Source of the DNA: Maritimibacter sp.
Lineage (GTDB): Bacteria > Pseudomonadota > Alphaproteobacteria > Rhodobacterales > Rhodobacteraceae
Assembly: GCA_011389895.1 (NCBI GenBank)
Contig: JAABTN010000003.1
Coordinates: 81,761 to 145,760, forward strand
Direction: 5' to 3'
Length of the DNA: 64,000 nucleotides
How positions within the stretch are numbered: the stretch's first letter is position 1; every line of letters begins with the position of its first letter. This document shows, piece by piece, positions 48,618 through 58,007 of this stretch. The position numbers and the translations under genes are program-made. The notes below the pieces were generated by a model. That model did not search any database. It was not told the DNA's origin and saw only the letters and a program-made list of their open reading frames with translations.

Positions 48618-50081
48618 TCAATTCTCGCGTTCGTCCGGGTCGGACACTTTTCGCGGATCGTTGAGATGGCGCACCTCGCGTTGCGGGAAGGGGATCGAGA
48701 TGCCGTTGTCACGGAACGCGTCCCACAGGGCGAGATAGACGTTGCCGCGTATGTTGGTCAGCCCCCCGGTGGGGTCGTCGATCCAGAACCGCAGGATGTA
48801 ATCCACCGATGAATCGCCGAAGCCGACAATATGGCAGACCGGCGGGCGGAAAGACAGCACCCGGCCCACGCTCGCCGCCGCCGCGATGGCCGTCTTGCGC
48901 ACCTTGTGCGGATCGTCGTGGTAGGCGGTTCCGAAGTAGATATCGAGACGTACGAACGCATTGGTGTGCGACCAGTTCACCACCTGTCCGGTGATCAAAT
49001 CCTCGTTCGGGATCAGGTATTCCTTCCCATCCCGCGTCACCACCGAGACATAGCGTGCGCCAAGCTGTTCGATCCAGCCGAAGGTTTCGCCAAGACTGAT
49101 CACATCCCCCGGTTTGATTGATTTGTCGAGCAGGATGATGACGCCCGAAACAAGGTTCGACACCACTTTTTGCAGGCCGAACCCGAGGCCAACGCCAATC
49201 GCCCCCGACAGCACCGCGAGCCCGGTGAGATCGAGCCCGACGACCTGAAGCCCGATGAAAAAGGCGGCACCGTAGAGCAGGAGTTGCAGGAACTTGATCA
49301 CCAGCACCTGCATCGACGGGCTGATATCTTCGTTTCGCTTGATCCGCGCGGCGGAGTTTTTCGAGATGAAGCGCGCGAAGAAGAACAGAAGGCCGAGAAG
49401 GGCCACCGCCTGCACGATCATCCAGAGCGACAGGCGCATGTCGCCCGCGTGAATGGCGATCCCGTCCAGGATCGTGATGATTTCTTCCTCGAGGTTCAGG
49501 ATCGAAATGGTGACCCAGATCCAACCGCCCGTGCGCACCAGCCCCCGCAGGAACCGGTTGGCGATGAGCCGCGCGAGGATCGCGATGATCAGCCATGCGA
49601 GCGCAAGCTGGCCGATGATCGCGAGAAGATAGGACCGGGATGGCCAAGTCAGCTCCCGCATGATCCAGACCACCGGCCAGATCAGCGCGACGAAAACGGT
49701 CAACGGCAGACGCCGATGCAGCATGACGCCAAAGCGCATGCGCCATTTCGGCCAGCCTTCGCGATGGCTTAGCCATTCGCGGAACCGGGGCGCGAAAAAT
49801 CGGCCAGCCACCAGCGCGATGAGCGCGATCATGAGCGCGATCCCGACCTGGTAGGCCATCCAGGGCCGCAGCAGGGTGGCAAGGAAATCCCCGGCTTGGC
49901 CAACAAGGTCAAGCGCGACGTCTTCCGCCGCCGGGGCAGGCTCCGATGTGGCAGGGGTGTCTGCCATACCTTCGAGCGTCGATTGCGCCGGGGTCACGAC
50001 CGAGGATCCCTGCGTGGCGTCAGCCGCCGCCTCGGCTTGTGCCGTGCCCGGCCCGCTCTCGCCCTGATCATGTGATGACAT
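48618..50081 (-). CDS. Mechanosensitive ion channel, MscS family
   Basis: The 487-residue inner-membrane channel opens on hypo-osmotic shock. After a ~50-residue Ala/Pro-rich N terminus it has several helices. The pore helix and beta domain appear as VGLGFGLQKVVSNLVSGVII and LLDKSIKPGDVISLGETFGW, then VNWSHTNAFVRLDI. The C-terminal cytoplasmic part includes NIRGNVYLALWDAFRDNGI and IPFPQREVRHLND. Extra transmembrane helices make it larger than E. coli MscS. AAGGGA precedes the ATG at 50081; a frame open to 50381 is not supported. Confidence 0.93.
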   Translation of the reverse strand: MSSHDQGESGPGTAQAEAAADATQGSSVVTPAQSTLEGMADTPATSEPAPAAEDVALDLVGQAGDFLATLLRPWMAYQVGIALMIALIALVAGRFFAPRFREWLSHREGWPKWRMRFGVMLHRRLPLTVFVALIWPVVWIMRELTWPSRSYLLAIIGQLALAWLIIAILARLIANRFLRGLVRTGGWIWVTISILNLEEEIITILDGIAIHAGDMRLSLWMIVQAVALLGLLFFFARFISKNSAARIKRNEDISPSMQVLVIKFLQLLLYGAAFFIGLQVVGLDLTGLAVLSGAIGVGLGFGLQKVVSNLVSGVIILLDKSIKPGDVISLGETFGWIEQLGARYVSVVTRDGKEYLIPNEDLITGQVVNWSHTNAFVRLDIYFGTAYHDDPHKVRKTAIAAAASVGRVLSFRPPVCHIVGFGDSSVDYILRFWIDDPTGGLTNIRGNVYLALWDAFRDNGISIPFPQREVRHLNDPRKVSDPDEREN

Positions 50082-50201
50082 TTCGGTTCCCTTGTCAGGA
50101 GGTTGGCAAATTGCGCCGGATTGGTCCAGCCTGTTCAACCCGGTGCCCGCCTGTCTTCGAATCCCTTGCGAGAATTGGCAGCAAGGCGTAAATGACAGGT
50201 T

Positions 50202-50288
50202 ATGACACGTATTTTCGACATGGATGATCGCGCGCGCCTGCCTTGGCGCTTTTTTGGCGCGACCCTGACGATCCTCGCCCGACTTTGA
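50202..50288 (+). CDS. Possible leucine-containing leader peptide upstream of leuC
   Basis: This 28-codon frame starts at ATG 50202, ends at TGA 50286-50288, and has three leucines in its last seven residues (LTILARL). Its ribosome site is weak (AGG two bases away). It is followed by a GC-rich hairpin with a T run, and a segment inside it can pair with that hairpin. Attenuation of leuC by leucine is a possibility only. Confidence 0.3.
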   Translation: MTRIFDMDDRARLPWRFFGATLTILARL

Positions 50289-50299
50289 TGCGCGGCGCG

Positions 50300-50327
50300 G
50301 CGCGCCACCGGTGCGCGCTTTTGATTT
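50300..50327 (+). terminator. Terminator-like hairpin in the leuC leader
   Basis: GCGCGC (50300-50305), the loop CACCGGT and GCGCGC (50313-50318) are followed by TTTTGATTT. It lies 39 bases before leuC and just after a short leucine-bearing frame, the geometry of an attenuator. The surrounding GC-rich sequence makes chance hairpins common. Confidence 0.4.
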
Positions 50328-50365
50328 CATAACGACACGACGCAACCCCATTTGGGAGATCACGC

Positions 50366-51769
50366 ATGTCTGGAAAGACACTTTACGATAAAATTTGGGA
50401 CGCTCACGTTGCCCATGAAGCCGAGGATGGCACCTGCCTGCTCTACATCGACCGCCATCTTGTTCACGAGGTGACGTCGCCGCAGGCGTTCGAGGGCCTG
50501 CGCCTTGCCGGTCGTCCGGTGCACGCGCCGGACAAGACGATCGCGGTACCCGATCACAACGTGCCCACCACGCTTGATCGTGCCAAGGGCATCGAGAACG
50601 AGGAAAGCCGCATTCAGGTTGACGCGCTCGATACCAACGCCAAGGAGTTTGGCGTGCACTATTACCCGGTGTCCGACGTGCGCCAGGGCATCGTGCACAT
50701 CGTGGGCCCGGAACAGGGTTGGACGCTTCCCGGCATGACCGTGGTTTGCGGCGACAGCCACACCGCCACCCACGGCGCCTTCGGGGCGCTGGCCCACGGG
50801 ATCGGCACCTCGGAGGTCGAGCATGTGCTGGCCACCCAGACGCTGATCCAGCAGAAGTCCAAGAACATGAAGGTGGAAATCACCGGCAAGCTCAAGCCGG
50901 GCGTGACCGCGAAAGACATCACCCTCGCCGTGATCGGCGAAACCGGCACCGCCGGGGGCACCGGATACGTTATCGAGTATTGTGGTGAGGCGATCCGGGA
51001 TCTGTCGATGGAAGGCCGCATGACGGTTTGCAACATGGCGATCGAGGGCGGCGCGCGCGCCGGTCTTATCGCGCCGGACGACAAGACCTTCGACTACGTG
51101 AAGGGCCGCCCGCATGCCCCGAAAGGGGCACAGTGGGAAGCCGCGATGACGTGGTGGAAAACGCTGAAATCCGACGACGATGCCCATTGGGACAAGGTCG
51201 TGACGCTGAAGGGCGAAGAGATCGAGCCTGTGGTCACATGGGGCACCTCGCCCGAGGATGTCCTGCCGATCTCTGCCGTGGTCCCGGCCCCCGATAGCTT
51301 TGACGGGGGCAAGGTCGGCGCGGCGCAACGCGCGCTTGAATACATGGGGCTCACGGCGGGAACCCCGTTGAGCGACATCAGGATCGATACCGTGTTCATC
51401 GGCTCTTGCACCAATGGCCGGATCGAGGATCTGCGCGAAGTGGCCAAGGTCGTCGAAGGCAAGAAGGTTGCCGATGGCGTGCGGGCGATGATCGTGCCGG
51501 GCTCAGGTCTCGTGCGGGCGCAGGCCGAGGAAGAAGGGCTGGCCGAGATTTTCGAGAAGGCCGGGTTTGAATGGCGTCTCGCGGGATGTTCCATGTGCCT
51601 TGCCATGAACCCCGATCAGCTTGCCCCCGGTGAGCGCTGCGCCTCGACGTCGAACCGCAACTTCGAGGGGCGTCAGGGTTACAAGGGCCGCACGCACCTC
51701 ATGTCCCCGGCGATGGCCGCGGCGGCGGCGGTGACCGGGCATCTGACCGACGTGCGCACGTTTACCTGA
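50366..51769 (+). CDS. leuC: 3-isopropylmalate dehydratase large subunit
   Basis: The 467-residue aconitase-family subunit isomerises 2- to 3-isopropylmalate with LeuD in leucine synthesis. It shows [38 protein letters not shown], and the [4Fe-4S] cysteines in [13 protein letters not shown] and [17 protein letters not shown] stands upstream of the ATG. leuD follows after 93 bases that contain a perfect 18-bp inverted repeat. Confidence 0.98.
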   Translation: MSGKTLYDKIWDAHVAHEAEDGTCLLYIDRHLVHEVTSPQAFEGLRLAGRPVHAPDKTIAVPDHNVPTTLDRAKGIENEESRIQVDALDTNAKEFGVHYYPVSDVRQGIVHIVGPEQGWTLPGMTVVCGDSHTATHGAFGALAHGIGTSEVEHVLATQTLIQQKSKNMKVEITGKLKPGVTAKDITLAVIGETGTAGGTGYVIEYCGEAIRDLSMEGRMTVCNMAIEGGARAGLIAPDDKTFDYVKGRPHAPKGAQWEAAMTWWKTLKSDDDAHWDKVVTLKGEEIEPVVTWGTSPEDVLPISAVVPAPDSFDGGKVGAAQRALEYMGLTAGTPLSDIRIDTVFIGSCTNGRIEDLREVAKVVEGKKVADGVRAMIVPGSGLVRAQAEEEGLAEIFEKAGFEWRLAGCSMCLAMNPDQLAPGERCASTSNRNFEGRQGYKGRTHLMSPAMAAAAAVTGHLTDVRTFT

Positions 51770-51778
51770 ATTCGCGAA

Positions 51779-51828
51779 GGGGCGGGGCTCGGCCAGGGAG
51801 CAAGACATCGCTGGCCGAGCCCCGCCCC
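51779..51828 (+). other. Perfect 18-bp inverted repeat between leuC and leuD
   Basis: GGGGCGGGGCTCGGCCAG (51779-51796) and its exact complement (51811-51828) enclose a 14-base loop. No T run follows, so it is more likely an mRNA-stabilising or processing structure within leuCD than a terminator. Confidence 0.75.
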
Positions 51829-51862
51829 CTGACGCCAACACATCAACATATGGTATGAACCA

Positions 51863-52468
51863 ATGGATAAGTTTGAAACACTGACCGGGATCGCGGCGCC
51901 CATGCCGCTGGTCAATATCGACACCGACATGATCATCCCCAAGGGCTTTTTGAAAACGATCAAGCGCACCGGGCTTGGCGTGAACCTGTTCGACGAGATG
52001 CGCTATGACCGGCAGGGGAACGAGATCGCCGATTTCGTGCTGAACCAGCCGCAGTATCGGTCGGCGCAGATCCTTGTCGCGGGCGACAATTTCGGTTGCG
52101 GGTCATCGCGCGAACATGCGCCTTGGGCGCTCGCCGATTTCGGGATCAAGTCGGTCATATCGACCAGCTTCGCCGACATCTTCTACAGCAATTGCTTCAA
52201 GAATGGCATCCTGCCCATCGTGCTGCCGCAAGAGGCAGTGGATGTGTTGATGAAAGATGCCGAAAAGGGGTCCAACGCCCGGATGATCGTCGATCTCGAG
52301 GCGCAGACGGTGACAACCTCGGAAGGCGAAAGTTTCTCGTTCGAGGTTGACAGCTTCAAGAAACACTGCCTGCTCAACGGGTTGGATGACATCGCCCTGA
52401 CGATGGAGAAAAAGCCCTCAATTGATGCGTTCGAAGAGAAAGCCGCCCAGGCACGCCCCTGGGTCTGA
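51863..52468 (+). CDS. leuD: 3-isopropylmalate dehydratase small subunit
   Basis: This 201-residue swivel-domain subunit partners LeuC. It shows [39 protein letters not shown], and [20 protein letters not shown]. Length is normal. It is cotranscribed with leuC and ends at a strong terminator. Confidence 0.97.
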   Translation: MDKFETLTGIAAPMPLVNIDTDMIIPKGFLKTIKRTGLGVNLFDEMRYDRQGNEIADFVLNQPQYRSAQILVAGDNFGCGSSREHAPWALADFGIKSVISTSFADIFYSNCFKNGILPIVLPQEAVDVLMKDAEKGSNARMIVDLEAQTVTTSEGESFSFEVDSFKKHCLLNGLDDIALTMEKKPSIDAFEEKAAQARPWV

Positions 52469-52488
52469 GAGATTTGAAAGCAGGACCG

Positions 52489-52519
52489 GGGGCGGGGCCA
52501 AGGCTCCGCCCCTTTTTTT
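52489..52519 (+). terminator. Rho-independent terminator of leuCD
   Basis: GGGGCGGGGCC (52489-52499) pairs with GGCTCCGCCCC (52502-52512) through 11 base pairs including one G-U, followed directly by seven T residues. It ends 8 bases before the convergent MFS gene stop. Confidence 0.92.
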
Positions 52520-52527
52520 CGGTCTGG

Positions 52528-53742
52528 TCAGGTAAGCTCACGCCGGATGCGGATCGCCACCGGCACCAATGCCACGCTCAGCCCAAGACACCAGATCCCG
52601 TAGCCAAGGCTTTGCGCCGGAAAATCCATCCCGGCGTCGATCAAAAGCCCGGTGATGCCCGGCCCGATCGCGGTCGAGATCACCATGATCACCGTTTGCA
52701 GGGATCGCACCGCGCCCAAGTGCCGGGTGCCATAAACACGCGGCAGGAAGGCCCCGAGAAAGCTCTGGGTTGCGCCCTGCGTCATCGCCATCACGCCCAG
52801 CACCGCGAACCATGTCGTGTGATGGTTGGCGCCCGAAAGGATGAACAGCGACACCCCCATGGGAAGAAGCAGGACCGGCATGATCCGTTCCGGGCCGAAG
52901 CGGTCGCTGGCCCAGCCGGCAATCAGTGCGAAGCTGACCGAAATCACCGCCCAGACCACGTATCCCGGCGCCATCTGCGCGAGTGTCCAGCCCTTTGTCT
53001 CGGCAATATTCACCTGCTGAAAGAAGATCACCGTGCCCATGAAGGACGGGGTCAGGAACAGCGGCAGGATGGCGAAGAACAGCCAATGACGCACCAGATC
53101 GCGGCGTTGCCAATGGTGCTGGTTCAATCCCGCGCTGGTCTCGGACGATTGGGCTTCACCCGCCGGTTCGCGGTCTTGCGCCAAGAGCACCATCAGAAGC
53201 GGGATCACGATCAGGGCGATCACCCCGGCGGCAAGGCCCCATGACATCCGCCACCCGAGCAGGCCGATCAAACCGACGACGATCATCGGCAACACCGCTT
53301 CGCCAAGCGGATGGCCGAGTGACGCGATGGCAACGGCGCGCCCGCGTGTTGCTAAGAACCAACGCCCCATCGACGTCACCGCCATATGCGGGAACATCCC
53401 CTGTCCGCAGAACCGCAGGAAAAACAGCGCGACGACCAGCATGATCACGTTGGCCGAAAAGGCCATCGTGAGACAGGCCAGCGCGAACATGAGACTGATG
53501 ACCACCGCGAGCCGCGACAACTTCATCGTGTCGACCAGCGCCCCGCGGGAAAAAAGAACCGCCGCCGCGCCAAGGGTCGCGATGGTATAAAGCCCGCCCC
53601 ACGCCCCGTTCGACAACCCGTGTGCCGCGCGGATTTCGCCTGCGAACAGCGAGATGAACCACGTCTGCCCGAACGACGACGCGAAGGTCAGCAAGAGACC
53701 GGTGAACAACCACCGGGCGTTGGGGATGAGAAATGACATCAT
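52528..53742 (-). CDS. MFS transporter
   Basis: This 404-residue protein has about twelve hydrophobic helices in two halves. An RAVAIASLGHPLGE segment lies in helix 4-5, and the central loop (LLAQDREPAGEAQSSETSAG) separates the halves. The pattern fits a major facilitator of the oxalate/monocarboxylate-like or drug type, but the substrate is not readable. It is convergent with leuD. Two ATG codons in a row begin the frame. Confidence 0.85.
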   Translation of the reverse strand: MMSFLIPNARWLFTGLLLTFASSFGQTWFISLFAGEIRAAHGLSNGAWGGLYTIATLGAAAVLFSRGALVDTMKLSRLAVVISLMFALACLTMAFSANVIMLVVALFFLRFCGQGMFPHMAVTSMGRWFLATRGRAVAIASLGHPLGEAVLPMIVVGLIGLLGWRMSWGLAAGVIALIVIPLLMVLLAQDREPAGEAQSSETSAGLNQHHWQRRDLVRHWLFFAILPLFLTPSFMGTVIFFQQVNIAETKGWTLAQMAPGYVVWAVISVSFALIAGWASDRFGPERIMPVLLLPMGVSLFILSGANHHTTWFAVLGVMAMTQGATQSFLGAFLPRVYGTRHLGAVRSLQTVIMVISTAIGPGITGLLIDAGMDFPAQSLGYGIWCLGLSVALVPVAIRIRRELT

Positions 53743-54139
53743 GCGACGCCTTTAGACCGGCAGTGAGGGCGGCGAAACCCCCGCCGCGCGCACAGGAGCG
53801 CCAAGTCATGTTCGAATTTGGAAAGGTGGCCCGGCGTACCGTTTCCGGGTCGTGAACGATCAAAATCCATATCTTGTGGGGAAAACCGGGACATCCACAA
53901 ATCGGTGAGGGGGCCCACAAGACTGTCAAATTCCTGCCGCGGGATCGGTGCACAAAAGCACCACTTCATTCTCAAAAGCGCCCAAAATCTTTCGTTGGGT
54001 CAATGCGTTGCTTGCAGTGAAACATGGACTTGGGCAAGAATATGGCGAATAAAAGGCAGGCCGTCACAATTGGCGGACCCGGTTTGGAACAAGCGGCGGG
54101 GCATCGAATCCCGCGCGGCCAGAACGAGGGAATAGGGCA
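53743..54139. other. Intergenic stretch between the MFS gene and the membrane-protein gene
   Basis: About 400 bases show no credible gene. Visible structures are an 8-bp inverted repeat CTTGTGGG (53873-53880)/CCCACAAG (53914-53921) and a small hairpin GGTGC-ACAAAA-GCACC (53947-53962). Divergent promoters must lie here. No tRNA pattern was found. Confidence 0.5.
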
Positions 54140-54979
54140 GTGACTTCTCGTGTTATCGGGGCACTTCTTCGTGCATTCATGGTGGTGTTTCTGATCATCA
54201 CCCCATCGCTGATGCTTCCCGGTATTCACCAGGAGGCAACGCAAATCGTGGCGCTTGCTGCGATCTTCGGCTTTTCGCTGACGGTGTTTGAATATGCCTC
54301 GACCTATCCCGGGTTGGTGGAGTTTCGCGAAGCGCCGCCGTTCAACCGCATCCGCTTCTTCTCGCTCTTCCTGACGGTCTTCCTTCTGTCCACGGTGGTG
54401 CGCGGCACCGTTGATCCGACCACCTTCACCGAATTCGTCGCCGCGATCGGCACCCTGATCGGCAAGGCGATCGACTTCCCGTATTCGCCCGTGCGGCTTA
54501 TCGTTCTGATGCTGCCCGAGGGGGCGACCCCGGTCGAGATCTACACGCTTCGCATGGCGGCTGGCATGGCCTATCTGATTTCGCTGGTCTCCATGGCGAT
54601 CTTCCTTATCACCCTGCGCCTGACCGGCTGGCCCAAGCGGCGGGGCGGGTTCAATGTCTGGGTCAACCTGCCGATGTTCGACCCGACCGCCGGGGGCGAC
54701 GTGGTCGCCCGGCTTGAGCGTGATGCGCGGTTCAACGTGGCGCTGGGCTTTCTGTTGCCCTTCCTCACCCCGGCGTTGATCAAGGCGGCAACGGGCCTGT
54801 TCGGCTCTGTCGCGATCACCAACGATCAAACCATGATCTGGACGATCTCGGCATGGGCGTTCTTGCCTGCGTCCCTGTTCATGCGCGGCATCGCGATGCA
54901 ACGGGTCGCCACCCTGATCTGCGAACAGCGGGCCCGCAATTCGGCCAAGGCCGCCGGTGGCGCGATGCAGCCCGCCTGA
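54140..54979 (+). CDS. Uncharacterised multi-pass membrane protein
   Basis: This 279-residue protein has around seven hydrophobic segments, e.g. AFMVVFLIITPSLMLPG, IVALAAIFGFSLTVFEY, SLFLTVFLLSTVVRG and LISLVSMAIFLITLRL. The C-terminal end is Arg/Ala-rich. It starts with GTG behind a GGGAATAGGG stretch. Its stop shares one base with the next gene (TGATG), so it is coupled to the phosphatase-fold protein. I recognise no functional family. Confidence 0.75.
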   Translation: MTSRVIGALLRAFMVVFLIITPSLMLPGIHQEATQIVALAAIFGFSLTVFEYASTYPGLVEFREAPPFNRIRFFSLFLTVFLLSTVVRGTVDPTTFTEFVAAIGTLIGKAIDFPYSPVRLIVLMLPEGATPVEIYTLRMAAGMAYLISLVSMAIFLITLRLTGWPKRRGGFNVWVNLPMFDPTAGGDVVARLERDARFNVALGFLLPFLTPALIKAATGLFGSVAITNDQTMIWTISAWAFLPASLFMRGIAMQRVATLICEQRARNSAKAAGGAMQPA

Positions 54980-56055
54980 TGCGCCGGGGGGTCGTGTTCG
55001 CGGCGTTTCTGGCTCTTGCCGGTGCCGCGCAGGCCGACCCGTTTCGTGTCGCCACCTATCATACCGAGCTTGATCGACGGGGCCCCGGGCTTTTGCTCGC
55101 CGATATTCTCGATCGTGAGGAACAGGTGGTCGCGGTGGCCGATGTCATCGCCCATGTCGCGCCCGATGTCCTGCATCTCGCCGGTTTCGACCATGACCTT
55201 GAAAACCACGCGCTCACCGCGTTCCGCGCGCTCTTGGCCGAGAAGGGGCAGACATATCCATTTGCCTATGCGCCAGGGCCCAACACCGGCGTGCAAAGTG
55301 GCGTCGATCTTGATGGCAATGGCTATTCGGATGGTGCGGCGGATGCCCAAGGGTATGGGCGCTTCACCGGGCAAGGCGGGATGGCGGTGCTGTCGAAATA
55401 CCCGTTGGGCGCGCCGCGCGATTTCTCGGATTTCCTCTGGACCGACCTGCCCGCCAATATCGCCCCGATGGGGGACGCGGGTCCGTTCCCCTCGGCCGAG
55501 GCGCGGGCGGTGCAGCGGCTGTCATCGGTCGGTCATTGGGCGGTCCCGGTCACGCGCGAAGATCAGACCTTCGAGCTTCTGGTCTGGCACGGCAACACGC
55601 CGGTGTTCGACGGCCCCGAAGATCTCAATGGACGACGCGGGGCGGATGAAGCGCGGTTCTGGCAATTGCTTCTGAACGGCGATCTTCCCTTTGCAAAACC
55701 GGCCCGACCCGTGGTGATCGCGGGCGTGTCCAACATCGACCCGGTCGATGGGGACGGGCGCCATGAGGCCATGCAAGCCCTGCTGGAGGATGCCCGCCTG
55801 CGCGACCCCAAGCCGGTGAGTGCCGGCGGGGTCGCGGCGGCCAACCCGGCGCACGTGGGCGACCCGGCGCAGGACACGGCGGTTTTTGACCAACCGGAGC
55901 CGGGGAACCTGCGGGTCGATTACGTTCTGCCCGATGTCGGGCTGACGCTGGTCGATACAGGGGTTTTCTGGCCCGCCCCCGATGACCCGATGGCGAAGGT
56001 GGTCGCAACCGCCAGCCGCCATCGGATGGTCTGGGTCGATTTGCTCTTTCCCTGA
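54979..56055 (+). CDS. Endonuclease/exonuclease/phosphatase-fold secreted protein
   Basis: The 358-residue protein has a signal peptide (MRRGVVFAAFLALAGAAQA) and an EEP fold: FRVATYHTELDRRG at the start, DVLHLAGFDHD where the catalytic Glu is usual, GGMAVLSKYPLG, and a C-terminal RVDYVLPDVGL and SRHRMVWVDLLF. The final Asp-x-Val-Leu and His-Arg pattern fits the family, while the metal-binding glutamate seems replaced. It should act in the periplasm. The substrate is unknown. It is coupled to the membrane protein upstream. Confidence 0.82.
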   Translation: MRRGVVFAAFLALAGAAQADPFRVATYHTELDRRGPGLLLADILDREEQVVAVADVIAHVAPDVLHLAGFDHDLENHALTAFRALLAEKGQTYPFAYAPGPNTGVQSGVDLDGNGYSDGAADAQGYGRFTGQGGMAVLSKYPLGAPRDFSDFLWTDLPANIAPMGDAGPFPSAEARAVQRLSSVGHWAVPVTREDQTFELLVWHGNTPVFDGPEDLNGRRGADEARFWQLLLNGDLPFAKPARPVVIAGVSNIDPVDGDGRHEAMQALLEDARLRDPKPVSAGGVAAANPAHVGDPAQDTAVFDQPEPGNLRVDYVLPDVGLTLVDTGVFWPAPDDPMAKVVATASRHRMVWVDLLFP

Positions 56056-56058
56056 CGA

Positions 56059-56949
56059 TCAGGCCGGGGCGGTCTGGGCCAAGGGCGTGGCGTTCTCGGG
56101 CAACATGGTCCGTATCACGTCCGACATGGGCGTTGGTTCGAACTCTGGCAAAAGCGCGCTCAACCGGGCGGGCGACAGGGTGTGCGGCGTGTCCCAGAGA
56201 TAGCGCATTTCGGGCAACTCCCGCGCCAGCTCCCAAAACGGTTTGGCAAGGCTGAACGCCCACCAAGGAAACCGGCCCGCGCGAAGCGGATGACCAAGCA
56301 GGCGCTCCACCGATCCGCGCAAATCGTCAAGGGTGAAGGCATGGCCGGGAAACGGCACATCCTCGAACCGGTCAAGCGACTCGCGCCGCTCGGCGAGCGC
56401 GACGGCGGCAGCGGCCCAATCGGGCAGGAAACACCATGGCTGGATCACGTCCGGCGGGCCGGGATAGGTGATCTTGCCCTTCGCTACCTTGTCCAGAATG
56501 ATCAGCGACGCGACATCGCCGTTCTTGTCCGGGTCGATGAAATTCCCTGCTCGCAAGATGATCGTCTGCACGCCGGAGGTGCGATAGGCGGCTTCCATGT
56601 CGACGCGCACCCGGCCTTTGCGTGACACCGGGCGATGCGGCGTCGTTTCGGACCATTCGCCCGGGGTGTCGCCGTAAACATAGACATTGCCGGGAATGAT
56701 CACCGTTGCGCCCGACGCGCGCGCGGCAGCGATCACCTGTTCGGTGATCTTCGGGATGATGCCTTCCCAGTCGTGGTAATTGGGCGGGTTCAGACCATTG
56801 ACGATGACATCCGCGCCCATGGCGGCCTGTGTCATGTTCTGGGTCTCGCGGTCGAACGCGCGCACCGTCCACCCGGCGCGCGAAAAGGCGCGGGTGGCAT
56901 GGGTTCCGACTTTGCCCGAGGGGCCGAGGATGAGGACGGTTTTGGTCAT
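56059..56949 (-). CDS. NAD-dependent epimerase/dehydratase-like protein
   Basis: This 296-residue Rossmann-fold protein of the extended SDR type starts MTKTVLILGPSGKVGTHATR (GxSGxxG) and has AADVIVNGLNPPNYHDWEG-like and NVYVYGDTPGEWSE segments. Its substrate is unknown. AGGAG before the ATG at 56949 decides the start over the open frame to 57033. It is divergent from a LysR gene, which often signals that LysR controls the adjacent enzyme. It converges on the phosphatase-fold gene with 3 bases between stops. Confidence 0.82.
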   Translation of the reverse strand: MTKTVLILGPSGKVGTHATRAFSRAGWTVRAFDRETQNMTQAAMGADVIVNGLNPPNYHDWEGIIPKITEQVIAAARASGATVIIPGNVYVYGDTPGEWSETTPHRPVSRKGRVRVDMEAAYRTSGVQTIILRAGNFIDPDKNGDVASLIILDKVAKGKITYPGPPDVIQPWCFLPDWAAAAVALAERRESLDRFEDVPFPGHAFTLDDLRGSVERLLGHPLRAGRFPWWAFSLAKPFWELARELPEMRYLWDTPHTLSPARLSALLPEFEPTPMSDVIRTMLPENATPLAQTAPA

Positions 56950-57039
56950 TTGGAATCTCCTGTTCTGATGCCCCGGAGAATAGCCATGCGAATTCAAACA
57001 GGAATTGCCATAATTTGGAGATGTGGTATTCATCTATGA

Positions 57040-57936
57040 ATGGAAAAACGCCTCAGCACCCTTGATTGGTCTCTGATCCACGCCTTTCTCGCCGTGGCCG
57101 AAAGCGGGTCGCTTTCTGCCGCCGCCCGCGCGCTCGGGTCGAGCCAGCCGACGCTCGGTCGCCAGGTGCGCGAGGTCGAGGCGGCGCTGGGTGTTGAGCT
57201 GTTTCACCGCCACGCGCGCGGCCTGGCGCTGTCGCAGACCGGCCATGCGATCTTGCCAGCCGCGCAGGCGATGCGGGACGCGGCCGGGCAGATCGACCTG
57301 ATCGCCGCCGGGGCGGACCGGGCACCCACCGGTGTCGTGCGCCTGACCGCGAGCGTCATCGTTTCGCATTTCGTGCTGCCCCCGATCCTTGCCCGCCTGC
57401 GCGCGGATGCGCCGGGGATCGAGATCGAACTGGATGCCACCGACAGCACCGACAACCTGCTGTTTCGCGAAGCCGACATCGCGCTTCGGATGTATCGCCC
57501 CGATCAGCTCGACATGGTGACGCGCCATGTCGTCGATCTGCCGATCGGGATCTATGCCGCGACCGCCTATCTCGACCGGGTCGGGCGGCCCGACAGCCTC
57601 GAGGACCTGTTCGCGCTGGATTGGGTCGGCTACGATCGATCCGACTTGATGCTGCGCGGGATGCGCGAATTGGGGTGGCAGGTGGAGCGGGATTTCTTTT
57701 CCACCCGCACCGACGATCAGGTTGCGAATTTCCGGTTGATCGAGGCGGGCTGTGGCGTCGGGATCGCGCAACGCGCCACCGGGGCGGGAAGCCCGCACGT
57801 CGAACGGCTGTTTCCCGAGATGACGTTGCCGGTGCTTCCCGTCTGGCTCACCGCCCATGAAAGCCTGCGCCACGTGCCCCGGATCGCCCGTGTCTGGGAT
57901 GCGCTGGTCACGGCGCTGCCCGCAGCGGTCGCCTGA
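57040..57936 (+). CDS. LysR family transcriptional regulator
   Basis: This 298-residue regulator has an N-terminal winged HTH: DWSLIHAFLAVAESGSLSAA and ARALGSSQPTLGRQVREVEA, typical LysR. The C-terminal periplasmic-binding-like effector domain covers about residues 90-290. It is divergent from the epimerase gene with 90 bases between, where a LysR site would be expected, though I could not define one. The effector is unknown. Confidence 0.92.
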   Translation: MEKRLSTLDWSLIHAFLAVAESGSLSAAARALGSSQPTLGRQVREVEAALGVELFHRHARGLALSQTGHAILPAAQAMRDAAGQIDLIAAGADRAPTGVVRLTASVIVSHFVLPPILARLRADAPGIEIELDATDSTDNLLFREADIALRMYRPDQLDMVTRHVVDLPIGIYAATAYLDRVGRPDSLEDLFALDWVGYDRSDLMLRGMRELGWQVERDFFSTRTDDQVANFRLIEAGCGVGIAQRATGAGSPHVERLFPEMTLPVLPVWLTAHESLRHVPRIARVWDALVTALPAAVA

Positions 57937-58007
57937 CGCTTTCTTGACCCTGCGGCGTGCGCGGGATACCTCCCTGCCAACATTCACTCAGCCCAAGGAC
58001 AGTGACC

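Noticed and set aside
50191..50226. Eleven-codon frame starting ATGACAGGTTATG as the leu leader
   Set aside because: It contains no leucine, so it cannot sense leucine supply. The frame at 50202 is the better, though still weak, candidate.
53873..53921. CTTGTGGG/CCCACAAG repeat as DnaA boxes or an origin
   Set aside because: The elements are only partial matches to TTATCCACA and lie far from dnaA, with no AT-rich unwinding region seen. Kept only as an inverted repeat.
54100..54120. GCATCGAATCCCGC as a tRNA T-arm
   Set aside because: It lacks the GTTC of the T loop, and no acceptor or anticodon stem can be drawn around it.
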